NCBI GenBank assembly: GCA_030592105.1 | Contig: JAUVKE010000161.1 | Location: forward strand, 1 to 6,340 | DNA length: 6,340 nucleotides | Direction of reading: 5' to 3' | Source: Desulfobacteraceae bacterium | GTDB lineage: Bacteria > Desulfobacterota > Desulfobacteria > Desulfobacterales > BuS5 | In this document: positions 1 to 5,651 of the stretch, piece by piece | Numbering within the stretch: the first letter of the stretch is position 1 | Layout of the letters: every line of letters begins with the position of its first letter | Position numbers and translations under genes: made by a program | Notes under the pieces: generated by a model | The model's database searches: none | Seen by the model: the letters and a program-made list of their open reading frames with translations, nothing else | Told to the model about the DNA's origin: nothing

Positions 1-127
1 AAGCGGGCTTTGTCTGTAGCCTAATTCATTGTATTTACATATATTAAAATAAGCACCTACAAACTTTATAGCTAATTTTTCATTATAATTTTCTCGTTTT
101 TTATGACAGCTTTTCAAGAGTAAGGTA
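1..127. other. Spacer downstream of ackA, nothing recognised
   Basis: AT-rich sequence after the ackA TAG stop (128-130). I find no open frame of note, no RNA gene and no hairpin followed by a T-run, so the operon's terminator, if intrinsic, is either very weak or outside the window. Confidence 0.5.
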
Positions 128-1351
128 CTAATGGCCAGCGGTGGATGATTTAATTATTTTTTCTGTTTCAATTGCTATTTTAAGTTCTTCGTCCGTGGGA
201 ATTACCAGGACTTTAACCTTGCTTTCAGGTGGGCTTATTTCCCTCTCTTTTTTTGATGGGCTGATGTTTTTGTCATGATCTATTTTAATCCCCAGACCCT
301 CTAACCCTTTGCAGCACAGGTCCCGCACCAGGGAAGAATTTTCCCCTATTCCGGCAGTAAATATCACCCCGTCAAGGGTTCCCATGGCAGCGAAAAATGC
401 TCCAATATATTTTTTTATTCTGTAAGTATATATTTTTAAGGCAATTTCAGCCTTTTCATCCCCCTGATCTCTTTTTTCTATGACCTCCCTCATATCATTT
501 GTGCCGCAAAGACCTTTAAGGCCGCTTTTTTTGTTTAGCAGTAAATTTATATCTTCGTATGACATCTTAAGGTGATCCGCCATAAAAAATAAAATAGCAG
601 GGTCAATATCCCCTGAACGGGTACCCATAACCAGCCCTGCAAGTGGCGTCATCCCCATTGTTGTATCGATGCATTCCCCTTTTTTTACGGCAGCCATGCT
701 CGCCCCGTTGCCCAAATGAATTGTAATAAGATTCAACTGTTTCAGGGGAGCTTTTAAGTAAAATGCTCCTCTTTCACAGACATAAGCATGGGAGATTCCA
801 TGGAAACCATATTTACGCACCCTGTTTTTTTCATACATACTGTGGGGAACCGCATATATAAATGCATCAGGGGGCAGGGTTTGATGAAATGCGGTGTCAA
901 ATACAGCAACCTGGAGAGCATCCGGGAAAATTGATTTTGCGACATTTATTCCGGTTAAATTAGCAGGATTATGGAGTGGTGCAAGGGGGATATTCTCTTT
1001 GATCGCTGCGATTACATTTTGATCAATAATTGTTGTGGAATTAAATGATTCACCACCATGAACTACTCTATGACCAACAGCTGAAATTGCCCTGGTATCT
1101 GAAACAATCCTGTATTTACTTCCCGTAATAAAATCGACAATACGGTTCATACCATCATGGTGATCACGGATTATACCTTTTTCCACTATTTTTAAAGAGT
1201 CACCATCGGCAAGAACAGCTTTATGGGTGATAACCCCTGTTTTTTCACCAATTTTTTCAATAAGTCCCGAGGCCGGCCGTCCATTGTTTTGTCTGTCAAA
1301 GAGTTCATATTTGATGGATGAACTTCCTGTATTGATTACAAGTATCTTCAT
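128..1351 (-). CDS. ackA: Acetate kinase
   Basis: Cytoplasmic enzyme that interconverts acetyl phosphate plus ADP with acetate plus ATP. It is the partner of the phosphotransacetylase encoded just upstream. The 407-residue length is normal for the family, and both ASKHA-fold halves are complete. Visible signatures are the N-terminal NTGSSSIKYELF, GHRVVHGG (93-100), FDTAFH (151-156), YGFHG (181-185), HLGNG (212-216), GTRSGD (243-248), GIGEN (334-338) and PTDEE (385-389). With a constant offset of four, the catalytic set of the Methanosarcina thermophila enzyme is all present: Asn7 (before the offset begins), Arg95, His127, Asp152, His184, Asn215, Arg245 and Glu388. The start is set by the MKILVINTGSSS beginning, which matches family N-termini, and by an AAAGG ribosome binding site at 1358-1362 inside the end of pta. 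The ATG shares one base with the pta stop (TAATG), which suggests translational coupling. The sequence does not tell whether it runs toward acetate production or acetate activation in the cell. Confidence 0.98.
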   Translation of the reverse strand: MKILVINTGSSSIKYELFDRQNNGRPASGLIEKIGEKTGVITHKAVLADGDSLKIVEKGIIRDHHDGMNRIVDFITGSKYRIVSDTRAISAVGHRVVHGGESFNSTTIIDQNVIAAIKENIPLAPLHNPANLTGINVAKSIFPDALQVAVFDTAFHQTLPPDAFIYAVPHSMYEKNRVRKYGFHGISHAYVCERGAFYLKAPLKQLNLITIHLGNGASMAAVKKGECIDTTMGMTPLAGLVMGTRSGDIDPAILFFMADHLKMSYEDINLLLNKKSGLKGLCGTNDMREVIEKRDQGDEKAEIALKIYTYRIKKYIGAFFAAMGTLDGVIFTAGIGENSSLVRDLCCKGLEGLGIKIDHDKNISPSKKEREISPPESKVKVLVIPTDEELKIAIETEKIIKSSTAGH

Positions 1352-3465
1352 TAAATACCTTTGGCAGATTGAGCCTGCACAGCTGTTATGGCAACAGTGT
1401 TAACAATATCCGGAACCGTACATCCGCGGCTCAGATCATTTACAGGATGTTTAAGCCCCTGAAGTACCGGCCCCACTGCCACAGCATGGGCGGATCTTTG
1501 AACCGCCTTATATGTATTATTGCCGGTATTTAAATCGGGGAAGATCAAAACAGTGGCTTTTCCTGCAACTTTGCTTTCAGGCATTTTTGCAGAGGCAACA
1601 AAAGGATCCACCGCAGCATCGTACTGCATGGGCCCTTCTATTATTAAATCAGGAAAGGAGAGCTTTCCCTTTTTTTTTGCAATTTCAACGGCTCTGCGAA
1701 CCCTGTCCACATCTTCACCTTTGCCTGATTCCCCTGTGGAATAGGAAAGCATTGCAACAACAGGCTCAACACCAAATATTTGTGCAGTATGAGCCGAGCT
1801 TAAAGCAATTTCCGCAAGTTGTTCTGCATCGGGATTGGGATTAATGGCACAATCCCCGTAAACAAGAACCTTGTTAGCAAGACACATGAAAAAAACGCTG
1901 GATACAATGGAAACTCCCGCTTTGGTCTTGATAATATGAAGGGAAGGCCGTATGGTATCTCCAGTGGTGTGGGCTGCTCCTGACACCATTCCATCAGCCG
2001 CACCTTTATATACCATCATTGTTCCGAAAAAATTAACGTCCATCAAACGATCATAGGCGCTGTCCCTGGTAAGCCCCTTGTGTTTTCTTATATTATAATA
2101 AGCAGTTACATAATCATTAAAAAATTCTGATTTTTCAGGATCAATAATGTTCAAATCATGAAGCCGGTACCCCAGAAGAGCTATTTTTTCAAGGATTCTC
2201 TCTTTATTACCTAAAAGAGTCAGATCCACAACTTCACGCTTTAAAAGTATTTCAGCAGCCTTTAAAATTCTTTCATCGGTCCCTTCAGGAAGAACAATAT
2301 GCTGTTTATTTTCCCTGGCACGCTGTAAAAGTTTATATTCAAACATCTTCGGTGTTATAATAGTAGTCTTTGATGTGATCACCGCCTCTTCCAGGGCAAG
2401 TTTATCGATATTTTTTTCAAAAAGTGCCAGTGCCCGGGTAATTTTTCTATAATCGTCGGGTAAAATTGCAGCATTTATTTTGGAAATTTTGGAAGCTGTT
2501 GGAAAGGTAGCATCCTCAACACTTAAAATAGGCACCATTTTGGGAAAACCTTTTATAAGTTTCCAAACAGGCTCTTCAGGCTGTAAACCTCCGGTTAAAA
2601 GAATGCCGGAAATATTTTCCATGGATACAGAGGAGACAATGGCAAGACATGCAGTGATGATATCCGCCCTGTCACCAGGTGTAATTATAAGGGAACCATG
2701 CTTTATTCTCGGAAGAAAATTACGCAGCTGCATGGCAGCAATACTAAAGCTGCGCGCATGCCTGTTTAACTGCTCATGGCCGTAGAGTACCTCAGCATTC
2801 AGAAAACCGGCAATTTCGCCAAGAGTGGGTGCTCCAAGTACAGGATCACGGGGAATAGCGTAAACAGCCTGTTTTTTTATAAAATTCTTTTGCTTTAAAA
2901 GATTAACAATTGAATCTGTTTCTTTGGGATCTGTTTGGTTAATAATGGTTGCAATGGTCCGGCAACCCTTTGAACTTAAAGATTTAAGAGATAATTCCAC
3001 AGAACGGACAGTTTCATCCATATTTTTATCATAGGCACTTGCCACCAGTAGAACAGGGGCTCCCAGATTTTTGATTATCTCCGCATTAATATCAAACTCA
3101 AAGGATGAAATTGAGCTGGCAAAATCTGTCCCTTCGCATAGTACAAAATCCGATTTTGCCTTTAACCTGTTATATTTTTCTATTACAACATCGACTATTT
3201 CAGACCCCCTCCCCACGGAAACGAATTTTGCAGCCTCATAAGCGGTGAGCCCGTACATCTGGTCATATTCCAGATTCAGGTTAAAGTGGGATGAAATAAG
3301 GTCAATGTCCTTATCAGAGCACTCCGCACATGAAGAGTCTCCAATTATGGGACGAAAAAAAGAGACTCTGTTGATCCTGCGAAAGAGCATCTCCATTATC
3401 CCAAGAACAACTAGAGATTTACCACTTTTAGCCTCTGTAGCTGTAACAAAAAGATTATCCGACAT
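1351..3465 (-). CDS. pta: Phosphate acetyltransferase, long three-domain form
   Basis: Catalyses acetyl-CoA plus phosphate to and from acetyl phosphate plus CoA in the cytoplasm, and works with the acetate kinase that follows. At 704 residues it is the long form. Residues 1 to about 215 form a dethiobiotin-synthetase-like P-loop domain, with TEAKSGKS at 10-17 and CEGTDF at 110-115. Residues about 220-335 are a DRTGG-type regulatory domain, with PGDRADII at 263-270 and LLTGG at 289-293. Residues about 373-697 are the catalytic PTA/PTB domain. In the catalytic part LPEGTDERIL, SGAAHTTGDTIRPS, YSTGESGKG and KHPVNDLSRG are intact. Arg680 and Asp686 sit with the same six-residue spacing as Arg310 and Asp316 of the Methanosarcina thermophila enzyme. 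In other bacteria the extra N-terminal domains serve allosteric control, and that is inferred here. The start fits family N-termini, but no purine-rich ribosome binding site precedes it: the leader is AT-rich with an A8 run. It overlaps ackA by one base. Confidence 0.97.
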   Translation of the reverse strand: MSDNLFVTATEAKSGKSLVVLGIMEMLFRRINRVSFFRPIIGDSSCAECSDKDIDLISSHFNLNLEYDQMYGLTAYEAAKFVSVGRGSEIVDVVIEKYNRLKAKSDFVLCEGTDFASSISSFEFDINAEIIKNLGAPVLLVASAYDKNMDETVRSVELSLKSLSSKGCRTIATIINQTDPKETDSIVNLLKQKNFIKKQAVYAIPRDPVLGAPTLGEIAGFLNAEVLYGHEQLNRHARSFSIAAMQLRNFLPRIKHGSLIITPGDRADIITACLAIVSSVSMENISGILLTGGLQPEEPVWKLIKGFPKMVPILSVEDATFPTASKISKINAAILPDDYRKITRALALFEKNIDKLALEEAVITSKTTIITPKMFEYKLLQRARENKQHIVLPEGTDERILKAAEILLKREVVDLTLLGNKERILEKIALLGYRLHDLNIIDPEKSEFFNDYVTAYYNIRKHKGLTRDSAYDRLMDVNFFGTMMVYKGAADGMVSGAAHTTGDTIRPSLHIIKTKAGVSIVSSVFFMCLANKVLVYGDCAINPNPDAEQLAEIALSSAHTAQIFGVEPVVAMLSYSTGESGKGEDVDRVRRAVEIAKKKGKLSFPDLIIEGPMQYDAAVDPFVASAKMPESKVAGKATVLIFPDLNTGNNTYKAVQRSAHAVAVGPVLQGLKHPVNDLSRGCTVPDIVNTVAITAVQAQSAKGI
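1358..1362 (-). promoter_or_regulatory. ackA ribosome binding site within the pta 3' end
   Basis: AAAGG lies six bases before the ackA ATG and forms part of the last sense codons of pta (Lys-Gly-Ile-stop). Together with the TAATG overlap it supports the chosen start and coupled translation of the two enzymes. Confidence 0.7.
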
Positions 3466-3524
3466 AATATTATAATACTTTTTTTTAACTTTATTTGTGA
3501 CTATTATTCAGCTGTCTTAAAATA

Positions 3525-3575
3525 CTGATTGCAAACTAAAGCTCCGATAGGAACTATCGTAGTTTAGTTTATCAG
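3525..3575. repeat. Long imperfect hairpin between the toxin gene and pta
   Basis: There are three nested stems: CTGAT (3525-3529) with ATCAG (3571-3575), AAACTAAA (3533-3540) with TTTAGTTT (3563-3570), and CGATAG (3545-3550) with CTATCG (3554-3559) around a GAA loop. They are separated by a 3-base bulge and a 4/3 internal loop, giving 19 paired positions in all. It begins 10 bases after the toxin stop codon (3586-3588) and ends about 60 bases before the pta start. In the direction of transcription it is followed only by TATTTT, so it is a weak candidate for an intrinsic terminator of the toxin-antitoxin unit. It could instead be a dispersed repeat, or a leader structure of the pta-ackA transcript. 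Confidence 0.6.
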
Positions 3576-3585
3576 AGTGCAAGCG

Positions 3586-3897
3586 TTAGTTACTTCGTTT
3601 TTTCAGTTTTTTCTTAATCCATACAGGATTACGGCGCATAGGTAAAACCGCGGCAATATAAGCAATTTCCCCCTCAATTTCGTAATAAATGGCATAGGGA
3701 AATCGCCTGGCAAGCATTCGATGAAGACCATATTTTCGATTATGAATACCTGCGTAGATTCTTAGAGATTCGATATCGGCGATTAAACTATCCCAAAAAT
3801 AATCACCAACGCCAGCTTCGCTTTGATCATAAAAGGCCTTTCCGTTGTTCAGGTCAATAGCAACCTCTTTTAATGAAACAACATCTTTGATTTTCAT
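3586..3897 (-). CDS. ParE/RelE-superfamily toxin of a type II toxin-antitoxin module
   Basis: Small basic protein of 103 residues, the usual length for the ParE/RelE fold. Family-like segments are AFYDQSEAGVGDYF (21-34), which forms the N-terminal helix region, and ARRFPYAIYYEIEG (63-76) with IAAVLPMRRNP (81-91), which form the central strands. The RRFPY-IYY and A-V-L-x-x-RRNP pattern is typical of this superfamily. The tail is very basic (KKKLKKRSN). It is inferred to be a toxin neutralised by the protein encoded immediately before it. ParE relatives target DNA gyrase and RelE relatives cleave mRNA on the ribosome; the sequence alone does not decide which applies, although the motifs look more ParE-like. 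The start codon overlaps the antitoxin stop by four bases (ATGA). No well-placed ribosome binding site is seen, which fits translational coupling and a lower yield than the antitoxin. The gene looks intact. Confidence 0.85.
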   Translation of the reverse strand: MKIKDVVSLKEVAIDLNNGKAFYDQSEAGVGDYFWDSLIADIESLRIYAGIHNRKYGLHRMLARRFPYAIYYEIEGEIAYIAAVLPMRRNPVWIKKKLKKRSN

Positions 3898-4100
3898 AAT
3901 TTGCGAGTTGCCCTTAATTCTTCAAGAGAAATAAATTCTGTTTTACCGTTTTTAATTTTTCCTTTTCTATTTTCAATGATACTCTGGTGCCATTCAGGGG
4001 AATCGATTTCGGATTCTTCTTCCATAAACGAATCCCAAAGAGCCTCCATAGCCTGAAGACGCTCTATTGTGCTCATTTTCTCTATTTCAAATGTATTCAT
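3894..4100 (-). CDS. Antitoxin, addiction-module component family
   Basis: Acidic 68-residue protein that matches the short 'putative addiction module component' antitoxins (Unstab_antitox type). The hallmark opening MSTIERLQAMEALWDS falls at residues 9-24. An acidic linker (EEESEIDSPEWH) follows, then a charged helix (ENRKGKIKNGKTEF) and the terminal SLEELRA. In this family the C-terminal part wraps around and blocks the partner ParE/RelE toxin, and the free protein is readily degraded. The toxin gene follows with a four-base overlap, the usual antitoxin-first order. The chosen ATG lies ten bases after AGAGAG, a fair ribosome binding site. A second in-frame ATG (Met9) begins exactly at the family core, so the first eight residues may be optional. 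I see no clear operator palindrome or strong promoter upstream. Confidence 0.88.
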   Translation of the reverse strand: MNTFEIEKMSTIERLQAMEALWDSFMEEESEIDSPEWHQSIIENRKGKIKNGKTEFISLEELRATRKL

Positions 4101-4110
4101 TTCGATTTCT

Positions 4111-4116
4111 CTCTCT
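4111..4116 (-). promoter_or_regulatory. Antitoxin ribosome binding site
   Basis: AGAGAG lies ten bases upstream of the antitoxin ATG at 4100. It is moderately complementary to the 16S anti-Shine-Dalgarno sequence, and it supports the longer of the two possible starts (Met1 rather than Met9). Confidence 0.5.
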
Positions 4117-4173
4117 AAAGCTATAGACCGTCATATAAATAATGGGCTTGGTTATAATTTCAGCAATACCATG

Positions 4174-4206
4174 AAACTCGCTGCGCTCAAACAACCAGAG
4201 TTTTTT
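4174..4206 (+). repeat. AAACTC/GAGTTT inverted repeat with T-run
   Basis: AAACTC (4174-4179) pairs with GAGTTT (4198-4203) across 18 bases, and the T-run continues to 4206. On the plus strand this has the shape of a weak terminator, but no plus-strand gene feeds it. The enclosed CTCGCTGCGCTCAAACA is a phrase I associate from memory with non-coding dispersed repeats in bacteria, so a repeat origin seems at least as likely. Confidence 0.35.
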
Positions 4207-4245
4207 AAATTTCACCATAGCTCAACTTTAGAATCTAATGGCCAA

Positions 4246-4295
4246 AGATAAAACAAATCACCTGAATAGTTAGATAAAACAAAGCCCTGAATAAT
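4246..4295 (+). repeat. Two-copy imperfect direct repeat
   Basis: AGATAAAACAAA occurs at 4246-4257 and again at 4272-4283. Each copy is followed two or three bases later by CCTGAATA (4261-4268 and 4286-4293). The period is 25-26 bases with one small indel. This is two copies only, so it is a local duplication or a pair of binding sites rather than an array. Confidence 0.65.
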
Positions 4296-4343
4296 TTTAT
4301 TGCGTTTAAAAACTATGGACAATTGAAGATTTCAGATGATGAT

Positions 4344-4366
4344 GGGGCGGATATGGAATCCGCCCC
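4344..4366. repeat. GC-rich palindromic hairpin, REP-like
   Basis: GGGGCGGAT (4344-4352) and ATCCGCCCC (4358-4366) form a perfect 9-bp stem around ATGGA. It stands out sharply from the AT-rich surroundings. No T-run follows on either strand, so it is not a standard intrinsic terminator. It resembles the interspersed GGGGCGG-type palindromes found in many copies in some bacterial genomes. That resemblance is from general knowledge and was not searched. Confidence 0.75.
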
Positions 4367-4420
4367 TACTTGGGTTGTGGGCAAAATCTTTTTCTGAATC
4401 TCGTTCCTAACCTCCAGTGC

Positions 4421-4448
4421 TGACAACTGATAACTAATAACTGACAAC
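4421..4448 (+). repeat. Tandem heptamer array (TGAYAAC x 4)
   Basis: Four consecutive 7-base units are TGACAAC, TGATAAC, TAATAAC and TGACAAC, with one or two substitutions between them. The first and last units are identical and are flanked so that CTGACAACTG recurs exactly at 4420-4429 and 4441-4450. It looks like a short tandemly repeated heptamer of the kind found between genes. Confidence 0.75.
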
Positions 4449-4449
4449 T

Positions 4450-4462
4450 GCGGCTTTGCCGC
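4450..4462. repeat. Short GCGGC/GCCGC hairpin
   Basis: GCGGC (4450-4454) and GCCGC (4458-4462) pair around a TTT loop, directly joined to the heptamer array. It lies about 35 bases beyond the amidohydrolase stop. In the amidohydrolase direction it is followed by AGTTGTC with no T-run, so a terminator role is doubtful. Confidence 0.55.
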
Positions 4463-4496
4463 TTTAGACTAATCCGCAATGAACTTAAAAAAATAA

Positions 4497-5615
4497 TTAT
4501 CTTACAGCATCAGGGGGAACATCGAGCCCGTCATTTCTCAAAATATCCAGAGGTGATACAGGCTCAGAATCATGGAGTTTTAAAAAGTTTTCTCTTAAAA
4601 CTCTTTTAATGGTTGCAGGTTTCCAGTTAAACCTTTTGACCTTATTAAATGTCCTGAACCAGGATTGCATACCCACAAATGGATAGTCTGTACCAAAAAG
4701 AATCTTATCCTGATAAAATGGGGTATTGGCAGCAAGATATACTTCCGGAGGAATAATAGCAGGAGATGCTCCAGAAAGATCAATATAAACATTGGGATGC
4801 CTGAAGGCCAGGGACATGGCCTGATTGTGCCATCCGCCAATACCGAAATGGAGAAGAATCAGTTTCAGGGTGGGAAAGTCAACGGCCACATCATCATAAC
4901 AAAGGGGCATCATATATTTCAATTTTGTAAAATACATCCCTGTGGTTCCGCAGTGGGACTGAATGGGAACACCTAATTCCACACATTTTTCATAGATCGG
5001 ATAAAAAAGTTTTTCATCATTTGCATATGTGCTCACTGCAGCAGGATGGAACTTCAGGCCTTTTAGATTTAGATCGTTAATACATCTTTCAACTTCCTCA
5101 ACCGCATCTTCCCGTCTTGGATCTACTGAACCATATCCAATAAAACGGTCAGGATACTGTGCAACCAGCTTTGCGACCTCATCATTTGTTGTCATCGACT
5201 CTTTAAAAGCCCAGTGATCAGATTTGGATGTGTCCAACCCCATGATCAAGGCTTTTTCAACATTAGCCTTATCCATATCCTCAAGCATATCTTCGAGGCC
5301 GTTGGGCAAAGCTTCATCCTTTAATCTGAAATGCTTTGCAGCCATATATAATCCGGCATTATTTTTCAAATCGGCCCTGAACAGAGGATGAGCATGATTG
5401 TCTATGGCGGGCACAGGTGCAAAAAGAGCATTATCTTTTTTGATTTTTTCAAGGTCTTCCTCACATTGAGAAACCTTTGAAGAATCATCCTCCTGTTTTA
5501 ACAATTCCAATGCCTGGGCATATATTGTTTCTGCATCTGCGTAATATTTTGAATCCAGTGCCGATTGAGCCTCAGCATAAAGTTTTTCCACTTTTTCCTG
5601 CACATTATCTGTCAT
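4497..5615 (-). CDS. Amidohydrolase-2 family metal-dependent hydrolase with TPR-like N-terminus
   Basis: Predicted cytoplasmic TIM-barrel enzyme of 372 residues; no signal peptide or membrane segment is seen. Residues about 8-60 are two charged helices whose KYYADAETIYAQALEL (23-38) fits a single TPR-type repeat. The barrel follows: the metal motif HAH (His74, His76), LKFHP (His190) on a middle strand, QSHCG (His221), LLHFG (His256) and FGTDYPF (Asp310). These are the residue types expected for metal binding and catalysis in the amidohydrolase-2 group, which includes ACMSD and gamma-resorcylate decarboxylase. The group contains both hydrolases and non-oxidative decarboxylases, and the substrate here cannot be predicted. 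The start is well fixed by AGGAGG nine bases upstream. The last 25 residues run past the usual barrel end. The methyltransferase gene ends 36 bases upstream on the same strand, so the two are probably co-transcribed. The TPR-like extension suggests a protein partner or self-association, which is inference. Confidence 0.92.
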   Translation of the reverse strand: MTDNVQEKVEKLYAEAQSALDSKYYADAETIYAQALELLKQEDDSSKVSQCEEDLEKIKKDNALFAPVPAIDNHAHPLFRADLKNNAGLYMAAKHFRLKDEALPNGLEDMLEDMDKANVEKALIMGLDTSKSDHWAFKESMTTNDEVAKLVAQYPDRFIGYGSVDPRREDAVEEVERCINDLNLKGLKFHPAAVSTYANDEKLFYPIYEKCVELGVPIQSHCGTTGMYFTKLKYMMPLCYDDVAVDFPTLKLILLHFGIGGWHNQAMSLAFRHPNVYIDLSGASPAIIPPEVYLAANTPFYQDKILFGTDYPFVGMQSWFRTFNKVKRFNWKPATIKRVLRENFLKLHDSEPVSPLDILRNDGLDVPPDAVR

Positions 5616-5624
5616 ATCAATTAA

Positions 5625-5630
5625 CCTCCT
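5625..5630 (-). promoter_or_regulatory. Perfect Shine-Dalgarno site of the amidohydrolase gene
   Basis: AGGAGG sits nine bases before the ATG at 5615, in the 36-base gap after the methyltransferase stop. It is the strongest ribosome binding site in the window. It fixes the start and so confirms that the TPR-like N-terminal extension is translated. Confidence 0.85.
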
Positions 5631-5651
5631 GAAATAGAATTCATTGTTGTT

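Larger units (their letters stand above)
4101..4496. other. Gene-free spacer built from several repeats
   Basis: About 400 bases lie between the amidohydrolase stop and the antitoxin start, with no credible coding region on either strand. The only sizeable frame starts opposite the antitoxin's 5' end and runs over repeats, and it resembles no protein I know. The spacer contains at least five separate repeat or hairpin elements, listed individually. It should also hold the promoter of the toxin-antitoxin unit, but I cannot point to a -35/-10 pair with confidence. Confidence 0.7.

Noticed and set aside
1512..1844. Open frames on the plus strand opposite pta (110 and 74 residues)
   Set aside because: They lie entirely opposite conserved catalytic-domain codons of pta, have no ribosome binding site, and their composition (runs of Leu, Gln, Phe) is typical of antisense shadow frames.
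2480..2785. 101-residue plus-strand frame opposite the pta DRTGG region
   Set aside because: Shadow of a well-conserved gene; no recognisable protein features.
3469..3474. TATAAT box on the minus strand just before pta
   Set aside because: It lies only three bases before the ATG, so transcription would begin at or inside the start codon, and no -35 hexamer is found at 16-18 bases. It is probably chance in an AT-rich stretch.
4069..4251. 60-residue plus-strand frame across the antitoxin start and spacer
   Set aside because: Starts inside the antitoxin gene on the opposite strand, runs through the AAACTC/GAGTTT repeat, and has no plausible ribosome binding site or family resemblance.
4344..4366. 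Strong GC hairpin as terminator of the amidohydrolase transcript
   Set aside because: No T-run follows on either strand, and it is more than 130 bases past the stop codon.
4246..4450. CRISPR-like array
   Set aside because: The direct repeats are only two copies with a few bases between matches, and the heptamers are contiguous. There is no repeat-spacer structure and there are no cas genes.
4665..4976. 103-residue plus-strand frame opposite the amidohydrolase
   Set aside because: Covers the codons of the conserved barrel strands on the other strand and shows no family features of its own.
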